The position numbers and the translations under genes were made by a program. Positions 35,901-44,904 of a stretch of DNA of 64,000 nt are shown here, one piece after another. Numbering within the stretch: position 1 is the stretch's first letter; each line of letters opens with the position of its first letter. The notes under the pieces were generated by a model. The model saw nothing but the letters and a program-made list of their open reading frames with translations, made no database searches and was not told where the DNA came from. The DNA comes from Cymodocea nodosa (taxonomy: Eukaryota; Streptophyta; Magnoliopsida; Alismatales; Cymodoceaceae). Location: positions 27,473,501 to 27,537,500 of the forward strand of contig CM072335.1 of assembly GCA_036874045.1 (NCBI GenBank), given 5' to 3'.

Positions 35901-38900
35901 TGGTTAGGAATTGTGAAGAAAGTTTAAATTTTTTAATTTAACCAAAGATTTGTCTATAGATAGAAATATATAGAAGAAAAAGATTTATATGGCCAACATC
36001 ACGTACTGGGATTTTGGTTCAAATTCTTGTTGTTGTTGTATCAATCCATGTAACATACGGGACTATTGCTAGCAACATAATGCTGCATGGGCATTGCCTA
36101 GGCAACCAAGGTGTCCAAGGCCTTGCCTTGTTGCCTTGATAATTATGTATCTCATCCACCATCTTGGGGAAATTTCAAGATGATTTTATCCACCATTTTA
36201 AGATGATGTGGGAATAACTTTTAGTGTAGACATCTACATTGTCTGCCATCATTTGTCCGAAATCCATTTAACCTGTGTGACAATTTCGGAAAATGAATTA
36301 CTTGCAACAAAGATGATAAAATGAATAACATCCTAAGCATACTATTGTTAAAGCTCTTGTAAGTTAATTACTCTAATAAATAACTGGATCTATGAGAAGG
36401 TTTATTTATTAGGCATTCTGTTAATAGTTAAGTGGAAAGATATCTAAGAATGCATCATTGGCAATCAAAATAAATTACAGTGAATGTGCACACAATCTGC
36501 AAGAAAGTAGGATGTTCAAGTTGAATGGCTTAACGGCAGCTTCACCATTGCAAGCCCTTATTGTTTAAAAAAATCAAGTTCGTTTAAAAAGTAACTAAGA
36601 GAACAATGTTACAATTCAATTGAGGTTGTTAAGTTGGTTTTGTTGTTATCCAATAATTCAAGAATAATAACATACACCTTAACTTCGTCATATGGGCTAA
36701 TGGGCACCTAATTCAACTCCTTCCTTTTTCAATCTTAGTGTAATATTCTGATAGACTGACGCCTCTCTATTTGATTGTTTTTGTTCTTGCCGTACGTGTT
36801 TCTTGAATCATGTCCTAAATATGATTATTCTATCATTTCCCAAATGTTAGAGGGCACAACTACTAATGGCGATTACCTTCTCCCGTTCAAGACTGGTGCA
36901 TTTTTAGCAAAGGCACCAATGCTTCCTGTTCTACTAAAGTATCCTTATGAGAGATTCAGTCCAGCATGGGACTCTATATCAGGGGTATGGAATTTTCTAC
37001 TCTGTGACAGTTCTTTGCTTTGGTGCTTTTCTTTCTTAGATATTCAACTAATGTTCAGGTCCTTGTTCTTATTCAACTAATGCATTAGGCATTTGGGCAA
37101 ATTTATTTTACATGGCTTGTTAGGTCTTGCATTAAGTGCCTAGGCTTCTCCTTTACCAATTTTTTTGCTGATGAATGCCTGAATGATCTTCTTAGCTTTT
37201 ATGTGTAAGGAAAATGCACAATTCAATTTCACTTTTAAGCAGAATTTTTCTTGGTTCTTTGGTATTTTTATTTTTGATACTTACTTGACTATTGGAACTT
37301 TGAATATTTTGTCATACTGTCTTTTCCACCTAGATACCAAGGATATATATTTGTTTACATTGTGTTTGTGCAAGCATATCCAATGTCTAACTTTTCTTTC
37401 AAGACTGTTCAATAACTCATGTTCACTGATCTTGCGCTTTTGTCATTAGTAAATGATTGAATTCAATTTGTACTTGAAAATCAAACAGTTCATAAAGTGG
37501 AAAGAAACAGCAGACCAATACTATTAACGCTAAAATGCATGGCATGGACAACCTCTAACAATTGATTTTTCTAGGCCTTCATTCTGTTGTAATATTCTGT
37601 TAATATTTATTCTATGAATATCACTTGTCATACATCCACTGGAGTTGTTATAACGAACTCCATTCTTTGTACAAGATTTCTGCTATTAATAAAGCATTCC
37701 ATCCTCCTCTCTCCTCATCAAGAGGCTTCCTGTATTAATATCATCAACTTTGTTTTATTGGAGCCGAAAATAGAGAACCATCAGCCATGGAGAACCTAAA
37801 TCCTGTCGTTGCATTGTGCAATGGAAGAGGAAATTGCTGCGCTAACCTTTCAGCTAACATTTGATATTGTCCCACAGTGTCCTGACATAAGAATACTACT
37901 TACCAAATGGATATGAAAAAGTAAATTATATTTGAGATTGTACTCTTGATTTACTGAAGACAGTTTGTTGCGAAGGGTTTCAATCAAATAGTTGGCGTTG
38001 ACTTCCAAGAGATTCTCACCCGTGATTAATTTAGGAACTACCTCATTCTCGCTATTGCCATTGTCTGCCAATGGTCCTTGCTACAGATTGATATTAAAAA
38101 TGTCTTCCTACATGATTTTCCCCATGAACTGATTTATGTTAGTGACCACCAGGTTTTGTCACTGCAGATAAGCCCACCCATATTTGGTACCTCCACACAA
38201 CACCTACAGCCATTGCCAGGCCCATCAAGCTTTGTTTGATCATCTGAGCAGATTTTATCTCGCCATGGGTATTTCCTGCAGCATAGCTGACCCCTCACTG
38301 TTTATATGGTGCAATGAAACTCAGTATATTTTTATTACTATATGTTGACATAATATTAACGGGTGACTCATCTCACTGCTTGATAAGTTCATCAACCAGC
38401 TCGCAAACTCCTTTATTATTAGAGACATTGGACGTCTGTCTTACTTCTTTGGAATGGAACTCCATCACACAACCCATGGTTTATTTCTCTCTGTCTAAAT
38501 ACATTCACACTATTCTTGACAGGGCTCAAATGCTTGGCATTCGTTCTTTTACCATACCAATGGGAACTAATGATGATATCCAGGCCCCAACACTAGCTTA
38601 CACAGATCCTGCTCTTCATTGAAGCGTCAGTGGTGCCCTCCAATATCTTTCTCTTTCATGTTCTGGCCTACTCAGTAAATTATCTGCCATTTCTTTCACT
38701 CTCCAATTGAATTGCATTTTAAGCTTCTTAAACATGTGCTGTGATACCTTGCTGGCACCACTGATTATGATCTTCACATGTGACCACCACCACAGCCACT
38801 ATGTGACAATTTAGCACCCTTCATCTCAAAGTAAATTTGATGCTATGTTCTTGCACTAAACACTTTGAACTAGATTACCATTTTTTTCATGAAAGAGTTG

Positions 38901-41900
38901 CCCAAGGCCAACTCATTACTCAGTGTGTCCTCATCATCAACTTGCCAATCTATTTACAAAGCCTCTCTCTTGAGTGTTGACTGTTAACATGACTTGTTGC
39001 TCTGCTGGCCCTCTCACATGCACCACTGTACCATTTGTGAGGGAATATTAAAGCTAATGTGCATGGCCTGGTTGACCTCTAATAGTGGATTTTCTAGACC
39101 TACATTCTTTTGTAGTTCTGTTAAGACCTATTCTGTGGATGCCACTTGTCTTACATCCACTCATGTTATAACAAACTGCATTCTTTGTACAAGACTTCCA
39201 TGAATAAAGCGTTTCATCCTTGTCTCTCCTCATCAAGAGGCAAGTACATTCTTTGACAGTCTTGAACTATTTTTCTCCAGCACTCAGTCTCTTCACCTCC
39301 TCATCTCATCATTGCACTCTTTTGAGTCCTCATTTTCTTCAAATACAAGCATGTAAAGCTGGAAAATTAGAAGAGAAGCAACTGACAAGCTGTTGGAAAA
39401 TGGTAAACAAAAATATTGAGATCACAAATATAAAAAGGATTAAATAAATCAGGTATCAAGTAACATCTCCAGTGAGTAGACAGTTTTTGTCATCACTTGG
39501 CTACTCTAGGAAAGCAATACATTTCGCCAAGTGGCACAAGGGACATTGTTATTTAATATTCATTATCAGTTTTAGTCATGATTGCTTATCAACATTGTTG
39601 TATGCTGTTCTCATTCATGAAGCTGTTAGCATTTAGTCACTGTTGAATAATGATATTAGCCCCTTCAATGGGATGGCTTAGTGGTAAGGTGTCTTTATGA
39701 AAGGTCCCCATTTGAGAGGTTAGGCAGCTTGAGCCCTAAGGAATGCATATACCGTTACGGACTTATGGAAATTTAGTAAGGTTTCCATGCAATGAACCCC
39801 CAGTTAGGAACTTATTCTCACCATTTGAAGTGTAGTAGGTCCAAGGGATTTCAAAAAATTATTGATATGGGTGGTAACATTACGACACTGATCTTTTCAG
39901 CACTCTTCTTCTTTTGTCATATGCTTTCAGAACCAAAAATATCTTCTGAACATTGTCTGACTAAGAGTAGCTCTAGTTGCAATTTGAAGTTTACTTTTGT
40001 CATTATATTAGATTCTTTTAACTTATTATTGTCATGTGGTATGTTGGTGTTTTCGTGAGACTTGTTTCTTTTCTTCTTTTTTGATTTTTTATGTAATGTG
40101 AAATATCGAATGCATTGGATTATTGTTAGAATTCTATTTTTCAATTCTTAACTTAAACTTGTTTTCTTATTTTTATTCAATATTTCGTTTACATGCTTAT
40201 TCTTGAAGAGCTATGGGTTGTTTGGCTTTTTTCATAGATTGGTTCATAGTGCATCACTTATATTCATGATTTTACTCTCTAAGACCACTTTTGTGAGTTG
40301 ACCTGCCTCCAAATGCAAAGCTTCATCTTTGAAGGATTAGATTGTTTCCCAAGATTGTTGGGGGAAGACCTATTTTTGCCAAAGATATTCTAGTGATTGC
40401 CTTAATCAACTCATGGCATAGGCAACCTTGCTGCATTTTTTACTTCACAACTATGATAAAATTCACATAGATCATGTCTCTGAGTTTAGCTAGGCAAGCA
40501 TGGATGAAGAATCAATTCGTAATAATGAACACAATGAAGTACCATATCATCAATTTTTTACATACAACTTTCTTATGCTCATGATGGTGGCTACTTAAGT
40601 CAAAGGTGGTTAGCTGTGTAATTTGATTAGACTAAGGTCTTAGAGGACTAGGGCAGTAATGGAGGATGCAGAGGTGTTGGGGTGACTGCAAACTCTAGTT
40701 ACCTTATGATCTGGGTCCTAGGCCTTTGGTTTTTTGAGTCTTGGGCAACTTTTTTCTTCTTGGATCTCTTTTTCGAAATCTTGCTTTTCCTGATTTTCCT
40801 TTTGGGTTTAGCTTGCTTATGTAGTCCCCCTTTAATTGTTTTAATATGCTCTCTTTTGCTGTTGAAAAAAGTTCTTATGTCAAACATATGTTCCAATAGT
40901 TATTTTCTTTATATCACGTGAACAACCTTACTAATCTGCCATTATCAAAAAAAATAAAGGTCAAAACTGGAAGAAATTTAACTTCAATTTGAGGAAATTA
41001 AGTTAATTTCTACATAAGTGGAAGGTGGAGTTTGTCTTTGAAAAATGAAGGAAGGTTGGTACATATTTTATTAGTTTACTTAAAATCACATTTTTTAAAA
41101 GTGGCTACTTAAAATACAGTATGGTGTTATTGATGTCTCCCAGAATTATATGCATGAGTGCTGACTAACTATTTTGTTATAATTATGAACTTAGCCTTGT
41201 TTCGGATATTTTTGAGTTGTCTTCTTTCTGTTCAAATACTGCTGCTTATTGCAGGTTCGACATTTAATTTTACTCCTGTGCCAATTTGTCAATCATTTGG
41301 AGGTTGTCCATTTGCCTACTTACTATCCTTCTCAACAAGAAAAAGGCGACCCTAAATCTTATGCTAACAATGTTAGAAAGTTGATGGCAACTGAGGTATG
41401 CATGAGGTTTTTTTTAGTTTTTATTACAATGATATTTATGCAAAAACAAGATAGAATCTTGCTTTCATTAACCATTTTTAAACTCCAAGGAACTGAGATG
41501 ATTGATTGATAATGGTGCTCGTGTGAGCTCCAAAAGAGTTCTTTTATACGTAGGAAAAAAGGCTGAAATATCTGTCCTGGTTCCCTCGTGGACATGAAGC
41601 ATTTTTTTTCCTTTAAGCAAGTTTAGCGCCTGTCCGTTCATTCAGTTACAGTGAAAGCTTAGAACAAATCTCAAATAATTCTTATATTAGTAGATTACCC
41701 ACTTTAAATGTGCAGTTTAAGTTATAATATGCTTGTATGTCTGAAAAAGACTTCATACTCTAAGGTTATTATGGCAAATAAGAAAACAAGTATTTGATTT
41801 TCTAAAATATCCAGCTTCATGGATATGGTCATCCAATCAATTAAAACTTATAGAACCTAGTTTCATTAATTGGTATGGTGATTACAATATCAAGATAATT

Positions 41901-42471
41901 ACTTACATGGTTGACTGAAATTCGCCTATTATATTGTAAATGTGATCAGTTTTGTGGACATTCTGCTACTAGCTGCCTATAGACGTGGTATTTCCAAATT
42001 ATGTACCTTTCTTGTTAGCAACTTGTTAAAGATGAATAATATCCAAGTCATGCACCTGAAAATATACATCATTGGGTTGTGAGGACGTGGAAGTTGCAAA
42101 AAGAGCTAAATGTAGATGTTAATTTCCTGAAATTTTCAACTATCAGAATGTCATGAGTATATGTGACTTCTTGGACTCTTTTTTGCCTCATTACAAACAG
42201 CAAAATGAATTATTAGTAAATTGATCCATCCAAAACTAATCAGCTGGCAATTGTTCGCACTTAATGTCTGTTTCTGAGGCCGAGAGCCTATTCTGTGAAT
42301 GCCTTTGTTGCTTAATAGTTCAGGCTGTGAGGTTTTCGACATTAATCTGGTGTTTGTATGTTGCAGGGGAATCTAAAATTGTCCTCAGTCGGACTTGCGG
42401 AGAAACGAGTTTATCATGCTGCTTTAAAGGGTAATCGCCTACCCTGTGTTTTACATCAGAAAGATGATTGA
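20907..42471 (+). CDS. LPEAT1: Lysophosphatidylethanolamine acyltransferase, LPEAT1 type
   Basis: Membrane-bound glycerolipid acyltransferase that re-acylates lysophosphatidylethanolamine (and related lysolipids) from acyl-CoA at the ER. Eight exons join in frame: 20907-21380, 29099-29218, 29316-29353, 29458-29522, 31599-31664, 36851-36984, 41255-41395 and 42367-42471, all GT-AG, giving 380 aa (Arabidopsis LPEAT1 is about 398). The start is the ATG at 20907; a TTG six bases earlier is not an initiator. Membrane segments lie at about 74-105 and 138-152. The acyltransferase H-x4-D motif is NHVSYLD (His178, Asp183) in exon 2. The EGTTTNGDY block starts at Glu255, its Glu codon split between exons 5 and 6. 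GAFLAKAPMLPVLLKYPYERF is the third block. The C-terminus HQKDD resembles the Arabidopsis end. The linker between exons 1 and 2 is shorter than in Arabidopsis, so a small exon could be missed in the 7.7 kb first intron. No lesion is seen. Confidence 0.92.
21381..22200. other. Start of LPEAT1 intron 1, nothing recognised
   Basis: Intron sequence just after the exon 1 donor (GAG followed by GTAATG). No exon, repeat ends or coding similarity were recognised in this part. Confidence 0.45.
22213..22640 (-). pseudogene. Coding-like fragment of unknown origin in LPEAT1 intron 1
   Basis: Two overlapping minus-strand open frames (22,637-22,407 and 22,449-22,213) read as protein-like sequence, for example FAIHIQEIFYICETIENNV and a YPTLGKLGHLMADAMDT-like stretch. 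One frame is preceded by a splice-acceptor-like TTGCAG. This could be a captured gene fragment or part of a decayed retroelement. I do not recognise it. Confidence 0.25.
23096..23660 (+). mobile_element. Ty3/Gypsy retrotransposon pol 3' end and polypurine tract
   Basis: The plus strand, with a few stops, matches the end of Gypsy polyprotein: a LEFQEGDNVFLRINPIKG-like block, RFGVQDKLSPWYIGSYEIL, AYRLDLPDALVRVHNVFHVS, MLKKYV and the terminal EATWELEEDVKK-YPFLF block. This order (integrase C-terminal region) is typical of plant Gypsy elements. A G-rich tract, GTAGGGGGTAAAATG, at about 23,642-23,656 is the likely polypurine tract before a 3' LTR. Everything upstream of the integrase tail is missing. 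It is a dead fragment in LPEAT1 intron 1. Confidence 0.8.
23830..24370 (+). mobile_element. L1-type LINE ORF2 fragment
   Basis: Broken plus-strand frames resemble the region of plant L1 ORF2 between endonuclease and reverse transcriptase: SDHIPLLIDAETSN near 23,846-23,887, a PFKLESYWFKDEDL block near 23,898-23,939, then LQEGDNNLSFSLKCAQERR (compare KEGDxNTxFFH) near 24,178-24,234 and an LKFL-KN-FSSQGG-like block near 24,310-24,345. At least two frameshifts and several stops are present, and neither the endonuclease start nor the RT core is present. Confidence 0.65.
24530..25015 (+). mobile_element. RTE-type LINE remnant, copy 2 (3' end)
   Basis: A 5'-truncated copy of the same family as the one at 7,150-8,165. 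It contains the LECW block near 24,590, a KDKIKEN-x-LK-FDHI block near 24,740-24,785, the GRP-like block near 24,855 and the IDR-I-Y-ERKGFMW end near 24,925-24,965, then a TTG/TTA-rich tail at about 24,995-25,015. Numerous stops. It lies in LPEAT1 intron 1. Confidence 0.7.
25790..28245 (-). mobile_element. PIF/Harbinger DNA transposon with degenerate transposase
   Basis: The ends resemble an imperfect inverted repeat: left, TTTGTGCACCTGAAATTTG near 25,793; right, read on the minus strand, GGGTTTGTGCTGGTGGAAT near 28,245. Minus-strand frames match Harbinger transposase in order: CISAIDDTHVKTIIY near 27,175-27,125 (family GAIDGTHI), YLIDVNF near 26,865-26,845, a QYHFNDYNVNQLP block near 26,815-26,775, NERSFGMVKYRF near 26,715-26,680 and FHFKTQTKIMLAF near 26,660-26,620. 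Stops and frame breaks indicate it is inactive. Insertion into an AT-rich repeat in LPEAT1 intron 1 is likely, since similar AT-rich DNA flanks both sides. Exact target duplications were not resolved. Confidence 0.7.
27540..27990. repeat. Degenerate array inside the Harbinger 5' subterminal region
   Basis: A block resembling GAGCAGTGGACGATCT (variants GTAGTGGACAATCT, GAGCAGTGAATGGTTT, GTGTAGTGAACAATTCC) recurs roughly ten times at irregular spacing of about 25-45 bases. The array is G-rich on the plus strand, unlike its surroundings. It lies on the transposase 5' side of the element, where subterminal transposase-binding motifs would be expected; that role is inference. Confidence 0.6.
28250..29098. 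other. AT-rich end of LPEAT1 intron 1
   Basis: AT-rich intron sequence with a TA/TG microsatellite near 28,438-28,458 and a decayed repeat near 28,519-28,590 that resembles 25,025-25,060. The intron ends at the acceptor TTACTAG before exon 2. Confidence 0.45.
29523..31598. other. LPEAT1 intron 4, mostly unclassified repeat DNA
   Basis: A short palindromic TGCCTAGGCA string near 30,493-30,502 belongs to a motif seen in three LPEAT1 introns. Around 30,900-30,990 there are repeated TTCAATCA/CAACCAT-like strings. No coding similarity or clear transposon boundaries were recognised. Confidence 0.4.
32455..33430. repeat. Long imperfect palindrome (fold-back-like element) in LPEAT1 intron 5
   Basis: The segment at about 32,455-32,790 and the reverse complement of about 32,990-33,430 align over several hundred bases, for example GACATTTTATGCATGATAAT in the left arm against the same string read on the minus strand from about 33,098. 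A spacer of about 200 bases separates the arms. By eye, identity looks like roughly 80 percent in the best parts. The outer arms also contain short internal repeats of an AAAATGTAACTT type. A transcript through it could fold into a long hairpin. Confidence 0.75.
33439..33600 (+). mobile_element. Probable 5'-truncated L1 3' end with poly(A) tail and target duplication
   Basis: A 162-bp insert with a LINE-like 3' UTR look ends in TTAAAAAAAA. It is bracketed by GTTACATTTCAATGT at 33,424-33,438 and GTTACAGTTCAATGT at 33,602-33,616, a 15-base near-perfect duplication. It interrupts the outer edge of the palindromic element. Caution: short GTTACATTT-type repeats occur all over this neighbourhood, so the duplication could be coincidental. 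Confidence 0.45.
33678..33835. repeat. Polypyrimidine (CT-rich) low-complexity tract
   Basis: Plus strand is almost purely C and T for about 150 bases (runs of TTTTTT mixed with CTCTCT). Long open frames on both strands over it are compositional artefacts. It lies in LPEAT1 intron 5. Confidence 0.85.
34251..35435. mobile_element. Palindromic DNA element with long inverted arms and TGTCAAT termini
   Basis: The left terminus TGTCAATTGGGTCGAACC and the right terminus read on the minus strand, TGTCAATGGGTCGTACC, are inverted matches. The interior continues as an inverted repeat almost to a centre near 34,866 (for example AATCATCATATTGTGATAAA facing TTATTATGATGATT). Arms of roughly 580 bases make this a fold-back or long-TIR Mutator-like element. 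No transposase is evident. Target duplications are unclear. It lies in LPEAT1 intron 5. Confidence 0.65.
35102..35155 (+). other. Pol III-like A and B boxes inside the palindromic element
   Basis: TAGATTAGTGG at 35,102-35,112 fits the tRNA A-box pattern and GGTTCGAATCT at 35,145-35,155 fits the B-box, 32 bases apart. A decayed inverted counterpart (AGATTTAAATCC) lies in the left arm at about 34,557-34,568. The region does not fold into a recognisable tRNA. It may be a tRNA-derived SINE fragment carried by the element. Confidence 0.45.
35610..36040 (+). mobile_element. RTE-type LINE remnant, copy 3 (3' end)
   Basis: A 5'-truncated plus-strand copy like those at 7,150 and 24,530: an ENQLRWLGHI-like block near 35,775-35,805, a RGRSKIIWLGI-like block near 35,880-35,910 and an IDR-x-Y-x-KKKIYMAN end near 35,955-35,995, closed by TTGTTGTTGT at about 36,030-36,039. 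Frameshifted and inactive. It lies in LPEAT1 intron 5. Confidence 0.7.
36040..36850. other. End of LPEAT1 intron 5
   Basis: Contains a GCCTAGGCA palindromic core near 36,083 and otherwise unclassified AT-rich intron DNA up to the acceptor TTAG before exon 6 at 36,851. Confidence 0.4.
37513..37733 (+). repeat. 5' LTR of the deleted Copia element
   Basis: Pairs with 39,036-39,247 in direct orientation. The two LTRs differ at many positions, so the insertion is old. Outer boundaries are approximate because the TG end is degraded on this side. Confidence 0.75.
39036..39247 (+). repeat. 3' LTR of the deleted Copia element
   Basis: Starts near TGTGAGGGAATATTA and ends near CAAGTACA. An AATAAAG string near 39,202 could be the LTR polyadenylation signal, also present in the 5' copy at about 37,688. 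Confidence 0.75.
39660..39845 (+). mobile_element. SINE-like sequence with A and B boxes
   Basis: TGGCTTAGTGG at 39,674-39,684 is a good A-box and AGCTTGAGCCC at 39,726-39,736 a degraded B-box, about 40 bases apart, followed by a tRNA-unrelated body. The A-box to B-box spacing suits a tRNA-derived SINE. The 3' end and target duplications were not resolved. It lies in LPEAT1 intron 6. Confidence 0.4.
39850..41254. other. End of LPEAT1 intron 6, unclassified
   Basis: Thymine-rich intron sequence to the acceptor ATTGCAG before exon 7. No conserved exon or transposon boundary was seen. Confidence 0.4.
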
Positions 42472-44904
42472 AAAACTGTTGGCCTTTCCTGTGACGTGTC
42501 TAGCTAGTGCACTGTGTGCTCCCGAGAATACCCTAAAACACTGGTGGTTTTCCACCCATCTGTTGCAAAGAAAATTGACTTCTCTGTACTTGCTATGTAT
42601 TTTTCTCATTTTCTCTGCAACCGTAGCAAACCTGAGTATTTTTTTGTTGTGGCCTTCATGGCCTCCGTTTTTTTTCAGTAGTGTCATTCCTCACTCCATT
42701 ACGGATATATATGGTTTTTTAGTTTTGTTTGCACCCCCGGGGTTTGCTAAGAAATGCTAGCGTATTAGTGTTGCACAGATTTGCAAATCCCCATATTTCT
42801 TGCCAATGGCTATTAACGGTTATATTTAAATTGACGGCATAATTTGCATCTGGTAAACTGAACAATTTGTTTGGTGTTCGTGCAGGTTTATTATCTCAAA
42901 GCTAGTTTGGATTTGCGATTGTTTATATTCTGCATAGGGTCTCCCCTAGATTTGAAAAAAGAAAGAAAAAGAGAAAAAAGGATTATTTTACTTGCTATAT
43001 TTACAATGCCAAATGATCCATGTACTTACCAATTTACGTCCATGCCTTCTCCTTCCCATGCCCTCTTATTGTGGCATTTTCCATTTCCCATTTCCCATTT
43101 CCCATTCCCTTGCTGGCTAAATTTTTTATGCCTATTTATGTCCACCAGGCATTTTACCTTGTGTAGTATTATATTCTAAAATACGTGTTGCATGTGTTCC
43201 CAAAATATTATAATTTGAGTGTACATTTGTAGATGACGATCTTTGTAGGTGAGCTTATTATTAATTTTGATGACAATGTTTGTGTGGGTTTAAATCTTGA
43301 ATTTCCTTTGGATCAACTCTGTTAGCCACTGTTAGTGTTCCTGGTTTCTTTTTATTAAGTTATAACATTGGTTTTGAAATTATGAAAACCATGAGCTAGA
43401 AAATACAAATCTCTATAAATTATGAAATTTTGTTTTGAACATACGCATACATCAAATTGGTGCGACACAAGATTTATTGAAATTAAATAAAAATGAATCA
43501 TTTTTAAGGTGTCTACTCAAGAATCAATGCTTATTCAATTCAAATCAATTTTTATTATAATAATCTAATCTTAAAATTTATACTATTATTCTTCGATGTA
43601 TCCATGGAATGATATAAAAACACCTAAAACATAAAACAGTTGCCTCTGAAGACACATCTATCATAAATGACGCCTATAAAAAACATGTTGTGCTGAAGTA
43701 GATGTGAGGGTGTACAGGTTCTCTTTCGTCGTGTTGATGTAAATTTGAATCTTCAAGTTTAACCTTATCATTGCGGTATTATAGAAAAAGGTAGACAGAA
43801 GCACGTGTCTTCCAAGCTATAGACTGCAAGGTCAGAACAAAATTTTCGCATTCGATTCAAACTTGGAGGAACGCAGAAATCAAGATTGACGACAAACAGG
43901 AAAAGAATCTGACGTCTCCACCTTTATCCATCGTTTGGATCTCTTTTGGGTAGAGTAAACGTTGAAAGACGACGAAGAAGAAGAAGCCTTTGCTCCACCC
44001 ACTTACGTAAGAAAAAAACAACGTGGAGACGACTTTTTGTTGTTAGGGCTCTTTGAACAGGTTCACTAGGTGGCACCAAGTTCAGACCATGTCCATTCCG
44101 GTCAAACTTCCACGCTGCACGTGATCGGTCGATGCCAAAGTCGCCACCATGCCGGCCGGTTCAAGGCACGACCAGATTTTTCAACGCCAACGTGACGTTC
44201 TTCCCACGTATACCAACTAGGGTAAAGGACGTGCTCTGCTTTGTATATTCACCGTCTTTTTTTTTTTCTATGTCGAAGAAGTTGCAAATCGAACTTGTGA
44301 GGCGGGAGAGAGAGGCAGTGGTAAAAGCTATCTTGATACACATAATGTACTTTGTATCTTCGTTGTAGCAGTGACCTCTTGACACAATAAAGAACAGTGA
44401 TCAGGGTAGATGAGGCCCATGGTGGACGGTAGTGCATCACTATTAGTCTGTCCGTCTCTTGTTAGCCGCTGCTTGGAGTACTGCATCACCCAATCTTCAT
44501 CTCCAGCTAGGAGAAAATGTCACAAGCTGAAGATCAGAAGATGCCGTCGGTAAAGATTGGGTGAATTTCGCAAGCGAAAGATATTTTCGTTTTAATAAAG
44601 AAAAATAAGTCTTCTCGTTTCGAGACCAGAGGACTATCGCACGAAGCGCAGAGCATTTGCGTTTGTCACAGAAAGTAATAGACAACTGTCATCAAACAAA
44701 TGTAACATAAAATACAAGAGGCAAGCAGTGTTGGTCCCATCTTGACCTTTTCATTTCATTCCACTTAACATATGGCAAGGAAACTGGAACGAAGATGTAC
44801 AGATTGGGAAAAAAGAAAGCATAGGGTGTGATTGGTGAAGCAATCACATGAAATATATGATGAGGGTGGAGTGCTAATAATATTGTGAGTGACGAGATAG
44901 ATAA
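42472..44904. other. Convergent 3' region between LPEAT1 and the IDD gene
   Basis: Contains the 3' flanks of two convergent genes. A short CCCATTT tandem run lies at about 43,080-43,110. The block 43,900-44,300 is richer in GC and in ACGT cores (for example CTGCACGTGATCGG near 44,116 and AGCACGTGTC near 43,801), more promoter-like than a simple 3' flank, yet no gene could be attached to it. Open frames at 44,132-44,368 (plus) and 44,161-44,440 (minus) look like shadows of one another. Confidence 0.45.

Larger units (their letters stand above)
37513..39247 (+). mobile_element. Internally deleted Ty1/Copia retrotransposon with two LTRs
   Basis: Direct repeats of about 215 bases, at about 37,513-37,733 and 39,036-39,247, share the blocks TGCATGGC, GACCTCTAA/AACCTCTAA, CACTTGTC, ACATCCACT, ATTCTTTGTACAAGA and CTCTCCTCATCAAGAGGC. 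The 1.3 kb interior (37,790-38,970) reads, with many stops and frameshifts, as Copia reverse transcriptase and RNase H: AMEEEIAAL, FSPVI, LQIDIKNVFLHDFPHELIYV, LLLYVD, SKYIHTILDRAQMLG, LAYTDPALH. Gag, protease and integrase are absent. The RT catalytic YVDD is YVD followed directly by IILTGDS, so one Asp is missing. It lies in LPEAT1 intron 6. Confidence 0.85.

Noticed and set aside
44132-44440. Overlapping small frames on both strands between LPEAT1 and IDD
   Set aside because: No family similarity, mutually overlapping, and no splice context.
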